A stretch of 64,000 nt of DNA from positions 15,959-79,958 of the forward strand of contig CAYLKS010000007.1 of NCBI GenBank assembly GCA_964384205.1, read 5' to 3'. Positions within the stretch are counted from its first letter, which is position 1; every line of letters begins with the position of its first letter. Position numbers and translations under genes: made by a program. The DNA is from CAYLKS01 sp964384205 [NCBI: uncultured bacterium] (GTDB taxonomy: Bacteria > JAGOEH01). Below the pieces are notes generated by a model. It saw only the letters and a list, made by a program, of their open reading frames with translations. It was not told the DNA's origin and made no database searches. Shown here one piece after another: positions 10,601 to 19,147 of the stretch.

Positions 10601-10916
10601 GAATCTTGATAAAATAACAGTTGTGCCAAATCCTTATATAGTTACCAATATGATGGAACCAAGAATTAGAGAAGGATACAATCAGCAAAGGAGATTATTA
10701 TTTAATAATCTGCCTGCAAAATGTACAATTAGAGTTTATACAATAAGTGGAAATTTAGTAAAAACAATAGAAGTTAATAATGAATATTCAAATGGCTCTT
10801 ATCATTGGGATATGCTTAATAATGATGGTAAAGAAATAGGTTTTGGAATTTATTTATATCATGTGGATGCTCCTGGTGTTGGTGAACATATTGGAAAATT
10901 TGCAATAATTAAGTAG
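7638..10916 (+). CDS. Large exported Asp-rich protein with C-terminal sorting-like domain, function unknown
   Basis: I do not recognise a named family over the full 1092 residues. A signal peptide (1-21, ending in FAQ) is clear. Residues about 320-460 hold a chain of Asp/Asn/Gly-rich loops such as DNDRDGIINE and DENKNGKWDPGE that look like thrombospondin-3 or EF-hand-type calcium sites. A fibronectin III-like domain lies at about 550-684. The last 100 residues, from KITVVPNPYIV, have a FlgD/Por-type sandwich ending GKFAIIK, as in cargo of type IX secretion. The gene sits between the TonB receptor and the PorV-like gene with 13- and 17-base gaps and its own AAAAGGAG site. I infer a calcium-stabilised surface protein, perhaps a receptor partner. 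Confidence 0.75.
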   Translation: MKEYKLVLFLLLFFNVAIFAQTENYINEPAGDPNWVKVGFMNGNRVSLKFFNNTQLGDWPATDGSEWPIGSGIKMNDGIALLIGEKLIIDENGNVLPPGSIGADTLYFCQTHYREHQDKDPNTGLVWGFYPVPGYCNPNFDTPALSDEPNSWPVTVWPDHPDWVDAEGNIEWNGFFGRGKTNADLETYFVVNDALDFEYIDKFDPFHGQKIIIDSSGNQHKWGGLGLRVGVRGFQWSNPMARDVVFWHYDCTSMSTNNLYETTLGFWVDNNIGDEGDDEIGIYLAAPINMAYAFDRNGVGKGGIPVGVAGIAYLESPGIPWDSRDNDRDGIINEKRDNDAGEWTENPLEGPDGTQIDRNKFESFYKRRPTAHWTGDEDQDWRPYDDENKNGKWDPGEFIYDDVGSDGVGPDDDNYFGPDPDGTEANGRPDQGEPNFGRTDKDESDQVGLTAFRMFPVDDSPDAIWFNNDKTMWDIFTGGLIANSSSGNLIEVFSSGPFLIKEEQTERISLAMVNSWDFPYKNLSDPQVPLLIKKKNTVQNIYNNDYQFAKPPTMPTLKAIADNGRVILTWNDIAESSKDPYLDYINDFEGYKIYKSTEPFFDEPMVITDGMGNPLYRKPVAQFDKIDSITGYSDNPVDGTSYYLGDDTGLQHFWIDTDVQNGRTYYYALVAYDFGYGDPYYLPPSENTIVLKVDEHGNVVKKGKNVAVVTPHSTAAGFVPGDIAFVEQEHMVGTGQILDYSIFNPLELKENHRYLIKFKVNRYMNYSPKTFKYDNTEYCIIDLDDEQQDTVIQWSTVYDTVTTDVFDGIQLKLRLFKTKFWSDTLPGNGWVNGDAYIRVEPGIKIERIPWDYDIIFTDDTIYSTSDAISAYRGVPTLTNYKVPFYVINRNFFTESGEPDTASLLVVDQDQNGVLNLDKDFLIIGEEYKSGTRRKYNDGFKVFFDSTGQNLPKAEYIYQIRQQRPFLETDSLMIKVTETKNFDREIAKKNLDKITVVPNPYIVTNMMEPRIREGYNQQRRLLFNNLPAKCTIRVYTISGNLVKTIEVNNEYSNGSYHWDMLNNDGKEIGFGIYLYHVDAPGVGEHIGKFAIIK

Positions 10917-10933
10917 AAATAAAGGAGTTTGAA

Positions 10934-11977
10934 ATGAATAAGTATATAATGATATTTTTAGTTTTATTATTTATGACCAAAGATTTTTATGCAAGGACAA
11001 ATACAGGAACAACTGTTGCGAATTTTCTTGAAATCGGTATGGGAAGTAGAGTAACTGCTATGGGAAATGCAGGAGCAGCTATAAGTAAAGATCTTTTTTC
11101 CATGTATTGGAATCCGGCGGGGTTATCTTTTGTTAATTATAATACTTTTTCTGTTATGAATTTGCCCTGGGTTTCAGATATAAATATTAATTATATTTCA
11201 TTAGGTGTACCTGTCCAGAATGTTGGAACTTTTGGTATTAGTATAACTTCATTATCGATGAATGATATGAATGTTACTACACTTGAATATCAAGAGGGTA
11301 CAGGCCAGACCTTTACATCCAGTGATATTAATTTTTCTTTAGGATTTGGTAGGAATATTACAGATTGGTTTGCTTTTGGATTTACCACAAACTATATTTA
11401 TGAGAAAATTTATATGATGTCAGCAAGTGCATTTTCTGTAAATTTGGGTGTTCATATTAATACTTATTTCTTTTCTCCTACGGGTGATAGAAAGGATGGT
11501 ATGGAAATTGGTATGTCTATCAGTAATTTTGGTACAAAGATGCAATTATCTGGTTTAAATACCTTGATTCCTGCTGATATTAATCCAAATGAAGATGGTA
11601 ATAATGACAGAATTAAATCTTTTTTAGGAACAGATCCATGGCCATTGCCTCTTTATTATAGAGTAGGATTTGTTCTTCATCCTATTGTTTCTGAAAAGCA
11701 TAAGTTAAATTTTGCATGTGATGCAGTGCATCCTAATAATAATACAGAATTTATAAATTTGGGGACAGAATATATATTTTCTCCTAATAGATTTTTTGAT
11801 TTAGCATTACGAGCGGGATATGCTTCTTTATTTAAGAAGAATTCAGAAGAAGGGTTGACTTTTGGTGCAGGATTGAAATTCTCTTATGGAAAATTAAGTT
11901 TTAGCTTTGATTATTCTTATAATAATTTAAATAGATTAAGGTATGTTCATAGATATACTTTTAATATTTTTATGTAA
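10934..11977 (+). CDS. PorV/PorQ-family outer membrane beta-barrel protein
   Basis: The 347-residue protein has a signal peptide (1-20) and the hallmark N-terminal region of the PorV/PorQ family: TTVANFLEIGMGSRVTAMGN, then GAAISKD and YWNPAGL. The remainder alternates in short amphipathic strands, as expected of a 14-stranded FadL-like barrel, and ends YTFNIFM. In Bacteroidetes, PorV shuttles type IX cargo from the translocon to the attachment complex. Here it closes an operon with at least two proteins carrying sorting domains, which supports a role in displaying them, though many FCB genomes carry several paralogs and this may be a dedicated one. A strong terminator follows. Confidence 0.82.
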   Translation: MNKYIMIFLVLLFMTKDFYARTNTGTTVANFLEIGMGSRVTAMGNAGAAISKDLFSMYWNPAGLSFVNYNTFSVMNLPWVSDININYISLGVPVQNVGTFGISITSLSMNDMNVTTLEYQEGTGQTFTSSDINFSLGFGRNITDWFAFGFTTNYIYEKIYMMSASAFSVNLGVHINTYFFSPTGDRKDGMEIGMSISNFGTKMQLSGLNTLIPADINPNEDGNNDRIKSFLGTDPWPLPLYYRVGFVLHPIVSEKHKLNFACDAVHPNNNTEFINLGTEYIFSPNRFFDLALRAGYASLFKKNSEEGLTFGAGLKFSYGKLSFSFDYSYNNLNRLRYVHRYTFNIFM

Positions 11978-12002
11978 TTGATGTTTTTATATCTCCCCCC
12001 TT

Positions 12003-12030
12003 AAGCCCTCTTTTTTAGAGAGGGCTTTTT
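12003..12030 (+). terminator. Rho-independent terminator closing the GH9/receptor operon
   Basis: A perfect 9-bp inverted repeat, AAGCCCTCT (12003-12011) and AGAGGGCTT (12019-12027), encloses a 7-base loop and is followed by TTTGTTTTT. It lies 26 bases after the PorV-like stop codon. Confidence 0.9.
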
Positions 12031-12070
12031 GTTTTTCAGAAAATATAAATTTTTATAAAATTTTTTTTAT

Positions 12071-12098
12071 TTGATATATTTTTTTTATATTATATTAT
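12071..12098 (+). promoter_or_regulatory. Possible sigma-70-type promoter for the hybrid kinase
   Basis: TTGATA at 12071-12076 and TATTAT at 12093-12098 are separated by 16 bases, about 45 bases before the kinase start and after the preceding terminator. The region is almost pure A/T, so chance matches are likely. Confidence 0.35.
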
Positions 12099-12142
12099 TA
12101 ACGGGATATTTTTATTAATTTTATGCAGGGATTAAAGAGATT

Positions 12143-14437
12143 ATGAGTCGTAGCAGAGAATTATTTACTAATTTCTTTGAGAGATGGAATAATCTCGCTT
12201 TTTTAGAGATTAGTATTGATAAAACTATATTAAATTATAATTCAGGTGCTGAAAAGATATTTAAATATAGCAGAGATGAGATTATTGGGAAAGATTTTTC
12301 TATTTTGTATTTGAGAGATTCTAAATCGATGAATTATGATTATATTTTTTCAGCTCAAAAGTTTGAAGGAGAGGTTTTATTTTGTGATAAAGAAGGTAAA
12401 GAAAAATGGGTATTTTTATTTGCATCTTTTTTATCTCAAAAAAAAGAATATATTCTTGTTGCTATAGATATAACAGATTTTAAACGACTTATAAAAGAAT
12501 TAGAAAAAAAGGTAGATACACTGGAAAAGATTAAGTTTGCGGCAAAAAATGGAGTATGGGATTGGAACTTACTTACTAATGAGGTGTATTATGATGAAGT
12601 ATATTATAAAATGGCAGGATATGATCCTGGTGAATTTCCCCCAAGGTTGGAAGAATTTAAGAAAAGAGTGCATCCTGATGATATTAATAGAGTAATGAAA
12701 TCAGCTAAAATGCATATTGAGGGTAAAACACCACGATTTGAAGAAGAGTTTAGATTTAAAAGAAAAGATGGTTCATGGATGTGGATTTTAGGTAAAGGTG
12801 TTATTGTAGAAAGAGATATCTATGAGAAGCCTGGAAGATTTATAGGAATACATATAGATATTACTAAATTAAAAGATGTGGAAAATAAGTTAAGAGAAAA
12901 GGAAGAGCAATATAGGAGAATTTTTGAGGTATCACAGGATATTATTTTTGTTACTGATAGTAAAACAGATAAGATTGTAACTATTAATTCTACAGCTTAT
13001 AAATTATTGGGTTATACAGATGAGGAATTTTTTAATCATAAAGTAACTTATTTCTTTAGAAATCCTGAGGACCGAATAGTTCTTTTTAAAGAAGTTAGGA
13101 AACGTAATGGGCAAATAAGTAATTTTGAGGTAGAATTTAGGAAGAAAGATGGTTCAACATTAGTAGGCTTGCTTTCTGGTAGAAATGTATATGATTATAA
13201 AGGTAATATTATAGGTTTTCATGGTACTATCAGAGATATAACTAATTTGAAAAAAATACAAATGCAGCTTGCCCATTCTCAAAAGATGGAGTCGTTGGGA
13301 CTGTTAGCAGGAGGGGTAGCCCATGATTTTAATAATCTTTTAACAGTTATAAACGGCTATTCTGAAATGATTTTAATGAATTTGAAAAAAGGGATGCCTT
13401 TGTATGATAATGTTTCTTCGATTTTGGAAGCAGGGAAAAAAGCAGAAAGTTTAGTTAAACAATTATTAGCTTTTAGCAGAAAACAGGAGAGTGATTTTAG
13501 AGTGTTGGAACTTAATGAGATTATATCTTCTTTAGAAAAAATGTTAAGGCGGACCATAGGAGAGGATATTGAATTAAAGTTTTATTTTTCTAAAAATATT
13601 TCATATATAAAAGCTGATAAAACTCAAATAGAACAAATTTTGATAAATCTTGTTGTTAATGCAAGGGATGCTCTTAGGGCTTTGAAAGAAGATAAGAGGA
13701 AGAAATATATTATTGTTGAAACTGGAGAGACAGTATTTGATGAAAAGGCAATTTTAGATAAGCCTGGGGCTAAACCTGGTAGATATGTTTATTTTACTGT
13801 TTCGGATAATGGTATTGGTATGGATAAAAAACTTCAGAAAAAAGTTTTTGATCCTTTTTTCACAACAAAAGAGGTTGGTAAAGGGACTGGCTTGGGGCTT
13901 TCTATGGTCTATGGTATTGTTAAGCAGCATGGGGGGTATATTTATGTTTATTCAGAGCCATTGGTGGGTACGATGTTTAAGGTTTATTTTCCTGCTATTG
14001 TTCCTGAACAAGAAATGAAAGAAGAAAATAAGAAAATAGAAATTAATCCTTATGTTAGAGGAAATGAAACAATTTTGATTGTTGAAGATGAAGAAATAGT
14101 TAAAAATATTGAGTTAAATATTTTGGAAATGTTTGGTTATAATGTTTATACTGCTAAGAATGGAAAAGAGGCATTAGATTTTTTGAAGAGGCATAATGAT
14201 ATTAAAATAGATTTAATTGTTACGGATATGGTGATGCCAGAAATGAATGGAAAAGATTTTATTGAGAAAGCATTGGAGTTTAGGGATGATTTCAAGGTTA
14301 TTTTTGCTTCAGGATATACAGATTCTTATTTTTTTGATACTAATTTGTTGACTAGAAAAAATGTTAAGTTTATTCATAAACCTTTTTCTGTAGAGGATTT
14401 TTTAAGAATAATTAGGAGTGTTTTAGATAATAAATAA
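12143..14437 (+). CDS. Soluble hybrid sensor histidine kinase (three PAS domains, kinase, receiver)
   Basis: Senses a cytoplasmic signal and passes phosphate from His to its own receiver. In order across 764 residues: PAS 1 (about 10-115), PAS 2 with a PAC motif (about 130-255, FRFKRKDGSWMWILGKG), PAS 3 (about 257-380), a HisKA dimerisation helix with phospho-acceptor His394 in GGVAHDFNN, a HATPase_c domain (about 490-630; N box NLVVNARDAL, DNGIGM, GTGLGLS) and a receiver domain (about 645-764) with Asp695 in VTDMVMPEMNG and a C-terminal KPF lysine. No membrane segment or signal peptide is seen. It stands alone between a terminator and the next operon, with no separate regulator gene beside it, so its target is unknown. 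Confidence 0.92.
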   Translation: MSRSRELFTNFFERWNNLAFLEISIDKTILNYNSGAEKIFKYSRDEIIGKDFSILYLRDSKSMNYDYIFSAQKFEGEVLFCDKEGKEKWVFLFASFLSQKKEYILVAIDITDFKRLIKELEKKVDTLEKIKFAAKNGVWDWNLLTNEVYYDEVYYKMAGYDPGEFPPRLEEFKKRVHPDDINRVMKSAKMHIEGKTPRFEEEFRFKRKDGSWMWILGKGVIVERDIYEKPGRFIGIHIDITKLKDVENKLREKEEQYRRIFEVSQDIIFVTDSKTDKIVTINSTAYKLLGYTDEEFFNHKVTYFFRNPEDRIVLFKEVRKRNGQISNFEVEFRKKDGSTLVGLLSGRNVYDYKGNIIGFHGTIRDITNLKKIQMQLAHSQKMESLGLLAGGVAHDFNNLLTVINGYSEMILMNLKKGMPLYDNVSSILEAGKKAESLVKQLLAFSRKQESDFRVLELNEIISSLEKMLRRTIGEDIELKFYFSKNISYIKADKTQIEQILINLVVNARDALRALKEDKRKKYIIVETGETVFDEKAILDKPGAKPGRYVYFTVSDNGIGMDKKLQKKVFDPFFTTKEVGKGTGLGLSMVYGIVKQHGGYIYVYSEPLVGTMFKVYFPAIVPEQEMKEENKKIEINPYVRGNETILIVEDEEIVKNIELNILEMFGYNVYTAKNGKEALDFLKRHNDIKIDLIVTDMVMPEMNGKDFIEKALEFRDDFKVIFASGYTDSYFFDTNLLTRKNVKFIHKPFSVEDFLRIIRSVLDNK

Positions 14438-14555
14438 TTATTTAGATTTTTAAATAAATTTATATAAATATAAAAGAGCCAGCTTAATAAAAAAGTGCTT
14501 GATTAGTTTAGATTTTTTATTATTATTATAATAAAGTAGGCGATAAGGTGGAAAA

Positions 14556-16016
14556 ATGGATTATGTTTTCATTGCATCAGAAGCACATCCTTATATTGAT
14601 ACTGGGAGTCTGGGTAAATTTGTTTATTTTTTTATAAAGGGAATTAGTAAAAGAATGAACAGTACTATTTTGATATTGCCTTTTTATAAAAAAATAAAGA
14701 ATATGAGCGCGGAATTTAATATTAAAGAGGCGGGATTCGATATTGTTGTTAATATGATGGGTATTGAGATTAAGGCAAGTATATATAAAGCAGATTGTGA
14801 AAATTATGTTGTATATTTTATAGACAATGATGAATATTTTTATAGAGAATATTTATATAGTGTTGGAAATAAAGAATATGTTGATAATGCTGAAAGGTTT
14901 ATTTTTTTCAACCAGGCAGCGTTAAATTTACTGATTAAGTTAGAATGCAAGCCAGATTTGATTCATACGATTGATTGGCAGACAGGTTTGATACCTGTGT
15001 ATTTGAAAACAATTTATAAAAATTTTTTCCCTAATACTACAAGTATTCACACTATTTATAATCCTATTTATCAGGGGGTATTTTCTCAATTTGATATGCC
15101 ATTGACAAATCTTCCATGGGATTTGTTTACACCGGATAAATTGGAGTTTTATGGTAAATTGAATTTTTTAAAAGGAGGCATAATATTTAGTGATGCTATT
15201 GTTGTTCCAAGTGAAAAATTTGTAGATGAGGTAATAATGCCGGATTTTGGGTTTGGTTTGCATGATGTTTATAAAATTTATAAATATAAATTAAAAGGTA
15301 TTTCTATAGGGTATGATAATGAAGAATGGAATCCTGATCGAGATATTTCCATAAAAGCTACTTTTTCAGCAGAGTCTGTTGAAAATAGAGTGGAATGCAA
15401 GAAGCATTTATTAAGGAAATTTGATTTGATAGAGGATAATAGGCCTTTAATTGGTATTATAAATAGATTGACAAAAGATGAAGGTATAGATTTTATTATA
15501 GAAAATAGTGATGAACTTTTGAAAAGAAATGTCAATTTAATTTTTATTGGAGAAGGTGATGTTGAATATGAGAATAAAATTTTAGATATAAAATCTAAAT
15601 TTAATAGAAATTTTGTTTTTCTTAATAGATTTAATCAGCAGGAGATTAAAGATTTTTTTGCTGGAATAGATATTTTAGTAAAGCCATCATTGGTAGAACC
15701 AGGTGGACTTTCTCAATTGTATGCTATGAGATATGGAGCTTTACCATTGGCTTCTAATATAGGTGGATTAAAAGATAGTATTATTAATATTTTTGATAAT
15801 TTTGAACATGGTAACGGTTTTCATTTTAATCCTGGAAATAAAGAAGATTTTTTCTTTAAATTGGATAAAGTTATTGGTTATTATTATAATAATATTGATG
15901 ATTGGAAAAGGTGGCAAAAAAATGCTATTTTAAATAAGCATACTTTTGATAAAACAATTGAAGAATATTGTAAGCTTTTTGAAATATTGACTGGCAAGAA
16001 AGGATGTAAAAAATGA
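14556..16016 (+). CDS. Glycogen synthase-like GT5 glycosyltransferase, divergent active site
   Basis: The 486-residue protein has the GT5 starch/glycogen synthase layout: an N-terminal Rossmann domain starting FIASEAHPY, a middle HTIDWQTGLIPVYLK segment, and a C-terminal domain with PSLVEPGGLSQLYAMRYG, including Glu381. It would normally transfer glucose from ADP-glucose to a glucan. Two usual lysines are absent: the KxGGL motif reads DTGSL at residues 15-19, and in the RLTxxKG loop Arg304 is kept but the lysine is Glu309. The gene overlaps pgi by 4 bases, fitting sugar metabolism. It may be a glycogen synthase with altered donor binding, another GT5 enzyme, or inactive. Calling it glgA would overstate the evidence. 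Confidence 0.75.
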   Translation: MDYVFIASEAHPYIDTGSLGKFVYFFIKGISKRMNSTILILPFYKKIKNMSAEFNIKEAGFDIVVNMMGIEIKASIYKADCENYVVYFIDNDEYFYREYLYSVGNKEYVDNAERFIFFNQAALNLLIKLECKPDLIHTIDWQTGLIPVYLKTIYKNFFPNTTSIHTIYNPIYQGVFSQFDMPLTNLPWDLFTPDKLEFYGKLNFLKGGIIFSDAIVVPSEKFVDEVIMPDFGFGLHDVYKIYKYKLKGISIGYDNEEWNPDRDISIKATFSAESVENRVECKKHLLRKFDLIEDNRPLIGIINRLTKDEGIDFIIENSDELLKRNVNLIFIGEGDVEYENKILDIKSKFNRNFVFLNRFNQQEIKDFFAGIDILVKPSLVEPGGLSQLYAMRYGALPLASNIGGLKDSIINIFDNFEHGNGFHFNPGNKEDFFFKLDKVIGYYYNNIDDWKRWQKNAILNKHTFDKTIEEYCKLFEILTGKKGCKK

Positions 16017-17290
16017 AAAATATTAGTTTTAAATTAAATGATATTTTTGATTATATTGATAAACAGGTGTTTGATTCTTATCTTGATAAAATAGTTCCTG
16101 TAGAGCAAAAGCTTGATCCTGAAAAAAATGATTGGACTGGCTGGTATAATTTACCGGAATTTTATCCAAATTCTGATGAATTTGCCAAAATTTTGGAAAC
16201 TGCAAAAGAAATCAGATCTTCTGGTGATTATTTGGTTGTTATCGGAATTGGTGGTTCTTATCTTGGCGCAAGAGCTATCATTGAAGCTTTAACCATGCCA
16301 TTTGAACATAGTAAGGTTATTTTTGCCGGATATAATTTAGAACCGGAATATCTTGATAAGCTATTGAAGTTTTTAGCTGATAAAGATTTTTATATTAATG
16401 TTATTTCAAAGAGCGGTACTACAATAGAGCCTTCTGTTACTTTTAGATTTTTGAAACAGTTATTAGAGAAAAAATATAATGTACAGGAGGTACAAAAAAG
16501 AATTATTGCAACTACGGATAAAAGCAAGGGGCTGTTAAGAGAGCTTTCAAATAAAAATGGTTATAGGACATTTATTATTCCGAATAATATTGGTGGTAGA
16601 TTTTCAGTATTAACACCTGTGGGGCTTTTACCTATTGCTGTCGCTGGTTTTGATATAAGGAAATTATTGGAAGGAGCTTTTGTAGTTCAGCAGGAATCAT
16701 TAATAAAAGATATGGATAAAAACTTTGTTTATCAGTATGTTGCAGTAAGAGATATTTTGTATAATAATGGCAAAAAAATAGAAATTTTATCTTCTTTTAA
16801 TTCTTCATTAAGATATTTTTCTGAATGGTGGAAACAACTTTTTGGTGAAAGTGAAGGTAAAGATAATAAGGGATTATTTCCAGCATCAACTGTTTTTACG
16901 ACAGATCTTCACTCATTAGGACAATGGATACAGGATGGTCCTAGAATTATTTTTGAGACATTTTTGTTTGTTAATCAAAGCAATATTTTAAATTTTCCTG
17001 AAGATAAAGAAAATATAGATCAATTGAATTATTTAAAAGATTTTGATGTCAATGAAATAAATAAAAGGGCATATTTGGGGACATTGCAAGCTCATCAAGA
17101 TGGAGGTGTGCCTTGTTTAAGCTTCGAAATTGATAAAATTGATGAATTTGTTTTAGGGGAATTGATATATTTTTTTGAAAAGACAACAGCTTTGAATGGT
17201 TATTTATTGGGAGTAAATCCTTTTAATCAGCCAGGAGTTGAAGCATATAAGAAAAATATGTTTAAGCTATTAGGAAGGCCGGGATATTAA
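16013..17290 (+). CDS. pgi: Glucose-6-phosphate isomerase
   Basis: Interconverts glucose 6-phosphate and fructose 6-phosphate in glycolysis and gluconeogenesis, in the cytoplasm. The 425 residues match the shorter Bacillus-type enzymes: VIGIGGSYLGARA (phosphate-binding loop), ISKSGTTIEP, GGRFSVLTPVGLLP, SEGKDNKGLFPAS with the catalytic Glu, LHSLGQWIQDG, LQAHQDGG, and the C-terminal NPFNQPGVEAYK lysine. The start ATG overlaps the stop of the GT5 gene by 4 bases, and the next gene starts directly after its stop, indicating translational coupling within a long operon. Confidence 0.95.
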   Translation: MKNISFKLNDIFDYIDKQVFDSYLDKIVPVEQKLDPEKNDWTGWYNLPEFYPNSDEFAKILETAKEIRSSGDYLVVIGIGGSYLGARAIIEALTMPFEHSKVIFAGYNLEPEYLDKLLKFLADKDFYINVISKSGTTIEPSVTFRFLKQLLEKKYNVQEVQKRIIATTDKSKGLLRELSNKNGYRTFIIPNNIGGRFSVLTPVGLLPIAVAGFDIRKLLEGAFVVQQESLIKDMDKNFVYQYVAVRDILYNNGKKIEILSSFNSSLRYFSEWWKQLFGESEGKDNKGLFPASTVFTTDLHSLGQWIQDGPRIIFETFLFVNQSNILNFPEDKENIDQLNYLKDFDVNEINKRAYLGTLQAHQDGGVPCLSFEIDKIDEFVLGELIYFFEKTTALNGYLLGVNPFNQPGVEAYKKNMFKLLGRPGY

Positions 17291-18280
17291 ATGGAGACAG
17301 TAGTTATAAATGGTATAAAATTGCATCTTAGTTCTCCGGAGGATATAACTATAGAATGGATTGGGATGCAGGAATATATTAATGATATTCTTGCAGCATG
17401 GATTGTTTTAAATGATAAAGATATTCCTATGATACCTCGATTATTAGGTAAGCCAGGTGTAGGTAAAACAACCCTTGCTATTGCTGCTGCAAAACGAATA
17501 AAAAAACCAATATATATATTTCAGTGTACGAGTGATACAAGGCCTGAGGATTTATTAATTACTCCATATCTTGATGAAAACAGCAAATTATCATATTATG
17601 CGAGTCCGATCGTTACAGCTATGATAAAAGGAGGGGTTGTTATTCTTGATGAGGCAAATAGAATGAATGAAAAATCATGGGCATCACTTGCTTCTCTTTT
17701 CGATTATAGAAGAAGTATTGAAAGTGTTATTACTGGATTAAAGATTAAAGCTCATCCTGATTTTAGATGTTGTGTTACAATGAATGAGGATGCTTCAACA
17801 TTTGAGGTGCCGGACTATATTATTAGCAGATTACAGCCTAAAATAGTGCTTGATTTTCCTGAGATTGAGGAAGAAGAAAAAATTTTGAGATATCATGTTG
17901 ATTTCGCTCCGGATAGATTAATTCAGTTATGTGTTGATTATCTTCAGAAAGCTCATGATTTGGATTTGGATTTTTCTACACGTGATGGTATTCATTTGTT
18001 AAGATATACATTGAAATTGTTAGAGTTTAATCAAACTAAAACTATAGATGAACTTTTTTTAGAGTCTATAAGAAAAAATTTGGGTGAAGATGCTATTGAT
18101 CTTGATAAACTTGCAGAAAAACAAAAATTGAAAATACCTGATAATTATTATGAATTTTCTAACTGGACTGATAATTTATCAGAGTTTTATGATGGGTTTC
18201 AAAATTTAACTGATTTTCTTAATAGTAATTCAGATGATGATTTTATTGATGATGAAGATCCCCCGGATGATCAAGATTAA
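17291..18280 (+). CDS. MoxR-like AAA+ ATPase (AAA_5 type)
   Basis: The 329 residues form a single AAA+ module. Walker A is GKPGVGKT at 53-60, Walker B is VVILDEAN with Asp120 and Glu121, followed by a sensor-1 segment CCVTMNED and an IISRLQPKIVLDF segment typical of AAA_5/MoxR ATPases that remodel protein complexes. The last 20 residues are very acidic (DDDFIDDEDPPDDQD). No VWA-domain partner, the usual companion of MoxR, is seen beside it. It begins at the base after the pgi stop and ends just before the Gld-type ABC ATPase, so it may assist assembly of that system (inference). Confidence 0.82.
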   Translation: METVVINGIKLHLSSPEDITIEWIGMQEYINDILAAWIVLNDKDIPMIPRLLGKPGVGKTTLAIAAAKRIKKPIYIFQCTSDTRPEDLLITPYLDENSKLSYYASPIVTAMIKGGVVILDEANRMNEKSWASLASLFDYRRSIESVITGLKIKAHPDFRCCVTMNEDASTFEVPDYIISRLQPKIVLDFPEIEEEEKILRYHVDFAPDRLIQLCVDYLQKAHDLDLDFSTRDGIHLLRYTLKLLEFNQTKTIDELFLESIRKNLGEDAIDLDKLAEKQKLKIPDNYYEFSNWTDNLSEFYDGFQNLTDFLNSNSDDDFIDDEDPPDDQD

Positions 18281-18286
18281 TCTTTG

Positions 18287-19147
18287 ATGATTAAAATTAA
18301 GAATTTATCTAAAAAAATAAAAAATAAAGTTATTTTAGAGAATATAAACCTTTCTGTTGATATTTATAGTGCAGTTGCAATTTTTGGAGAAAATGGGTCG
18401 GGTAAAACTACTTTAATTAATATATTGTCTGGAAATGATATTAATTTTTCAGGCTCTTTTATAATAGATAAGAATGTAAGGGTTGGATATGCTCCTGAGA
18501 AAATAAATTTTTTCCCTAATTTGACTGTAAGAGAATTTTTAGATTATTTTGCAGTTTTAAAACATACAGATAAACAATATTTTTTAAAAGATTTAAAAAT
18601 AGATTCGTATTATAATTATTTAGTAAAAAAACTTTCAAAAGGTTACTTACAAAGATTGAATATTGCTCAGGCAATTATTGATAATCCACAAATAATTTTT
18701 TTTGATGAACCTGATAATGGAATAGATGCATTTACTCTTGATGATATTAAAAATTTAATTTTAAATATAAAAAAAGATAAAATAATATTTATTTCTTCAC
18801 ATAATTTTGATTTTTTATACGATATTTGTGATTTTTTTATTATTTTGAAAAAGGGAAGATTAATTTTTGCAGGCTATAAGAATGATTTATTAGATTTTCT
18901 TATATCTAAAATACAAATAATTTCTTTTAATAGAATGTTTGAACAGGATATGAAAGAAAAACTTAAACATATCAAATATGAAATTTTTAGTTTAGATGAA
19001 AATCAGGTTATGATTTTATTTGAGAGAAATGAATATAATGTTAAAGAATTTAGGTATAATGTTGAGCATATAATAAAAAGGAATAGATATATTGATGATA
19101 AATTTTTATTAAAAATACTTAAATTTTGCTATGAAAAAATTCTTTAG
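18287..19147 (+). CDS. ABC transporter ATP-binding protein, GldA-like
   Basis: The 286-residue ATPase powers the adjacent permease. Walker A GENGSGKT is at 34-41, the ABC signature region reads LSKGYLQRLNIAQA, Walker B is IIFFDEP with Asp140 and Glu141, and the switch His is in ISSHNFDF. The C-terminal 90 residues are a poorly conserved extension. I chose ATG 18287; a TTG three bases earlier is possible. The 3' end overlaps the fused permease gene by 17 bases. In Bacteroidetes, GldA works with GldF and GldG, whose equivalents follow here. Similar ATPases serve other ABC-2 exporters, so the Gld label rests on the neighbours. Confidence 0.87.
   Translation: MIKIKNLSKKIKNKVILENINLSVDIYSAVAIFGENGSGKTTLINILSGNDINFSGSFIIDKNVRVGYAPEKINFFPNLTVREFLDYFAVLKHTDKQYFLKDLKIDSYYNYLVKKLSKGYLQRLNIAQAIIDNPQIIFFDEPDNGIDAFTLDDIKNLILNIKKDKIIFISSHNFDFLYDICDFFIILKKGRLIFAGYKNDLLDFLISKIQIISFNRMFEQDMKEKLKHIKYEIFSLDENQVMILFERNEYNVKEFRYNVEHIIKRNRYIDDKFLLKILKFCYEKIL

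Noticed and set aside
14436-14457. A/T-only inverted repeat after the hybrid kinase as a terminator
   Set aside because: The stem has only A-T pairs and no clear T run follows; such repeats are expected by chance at this base composition.
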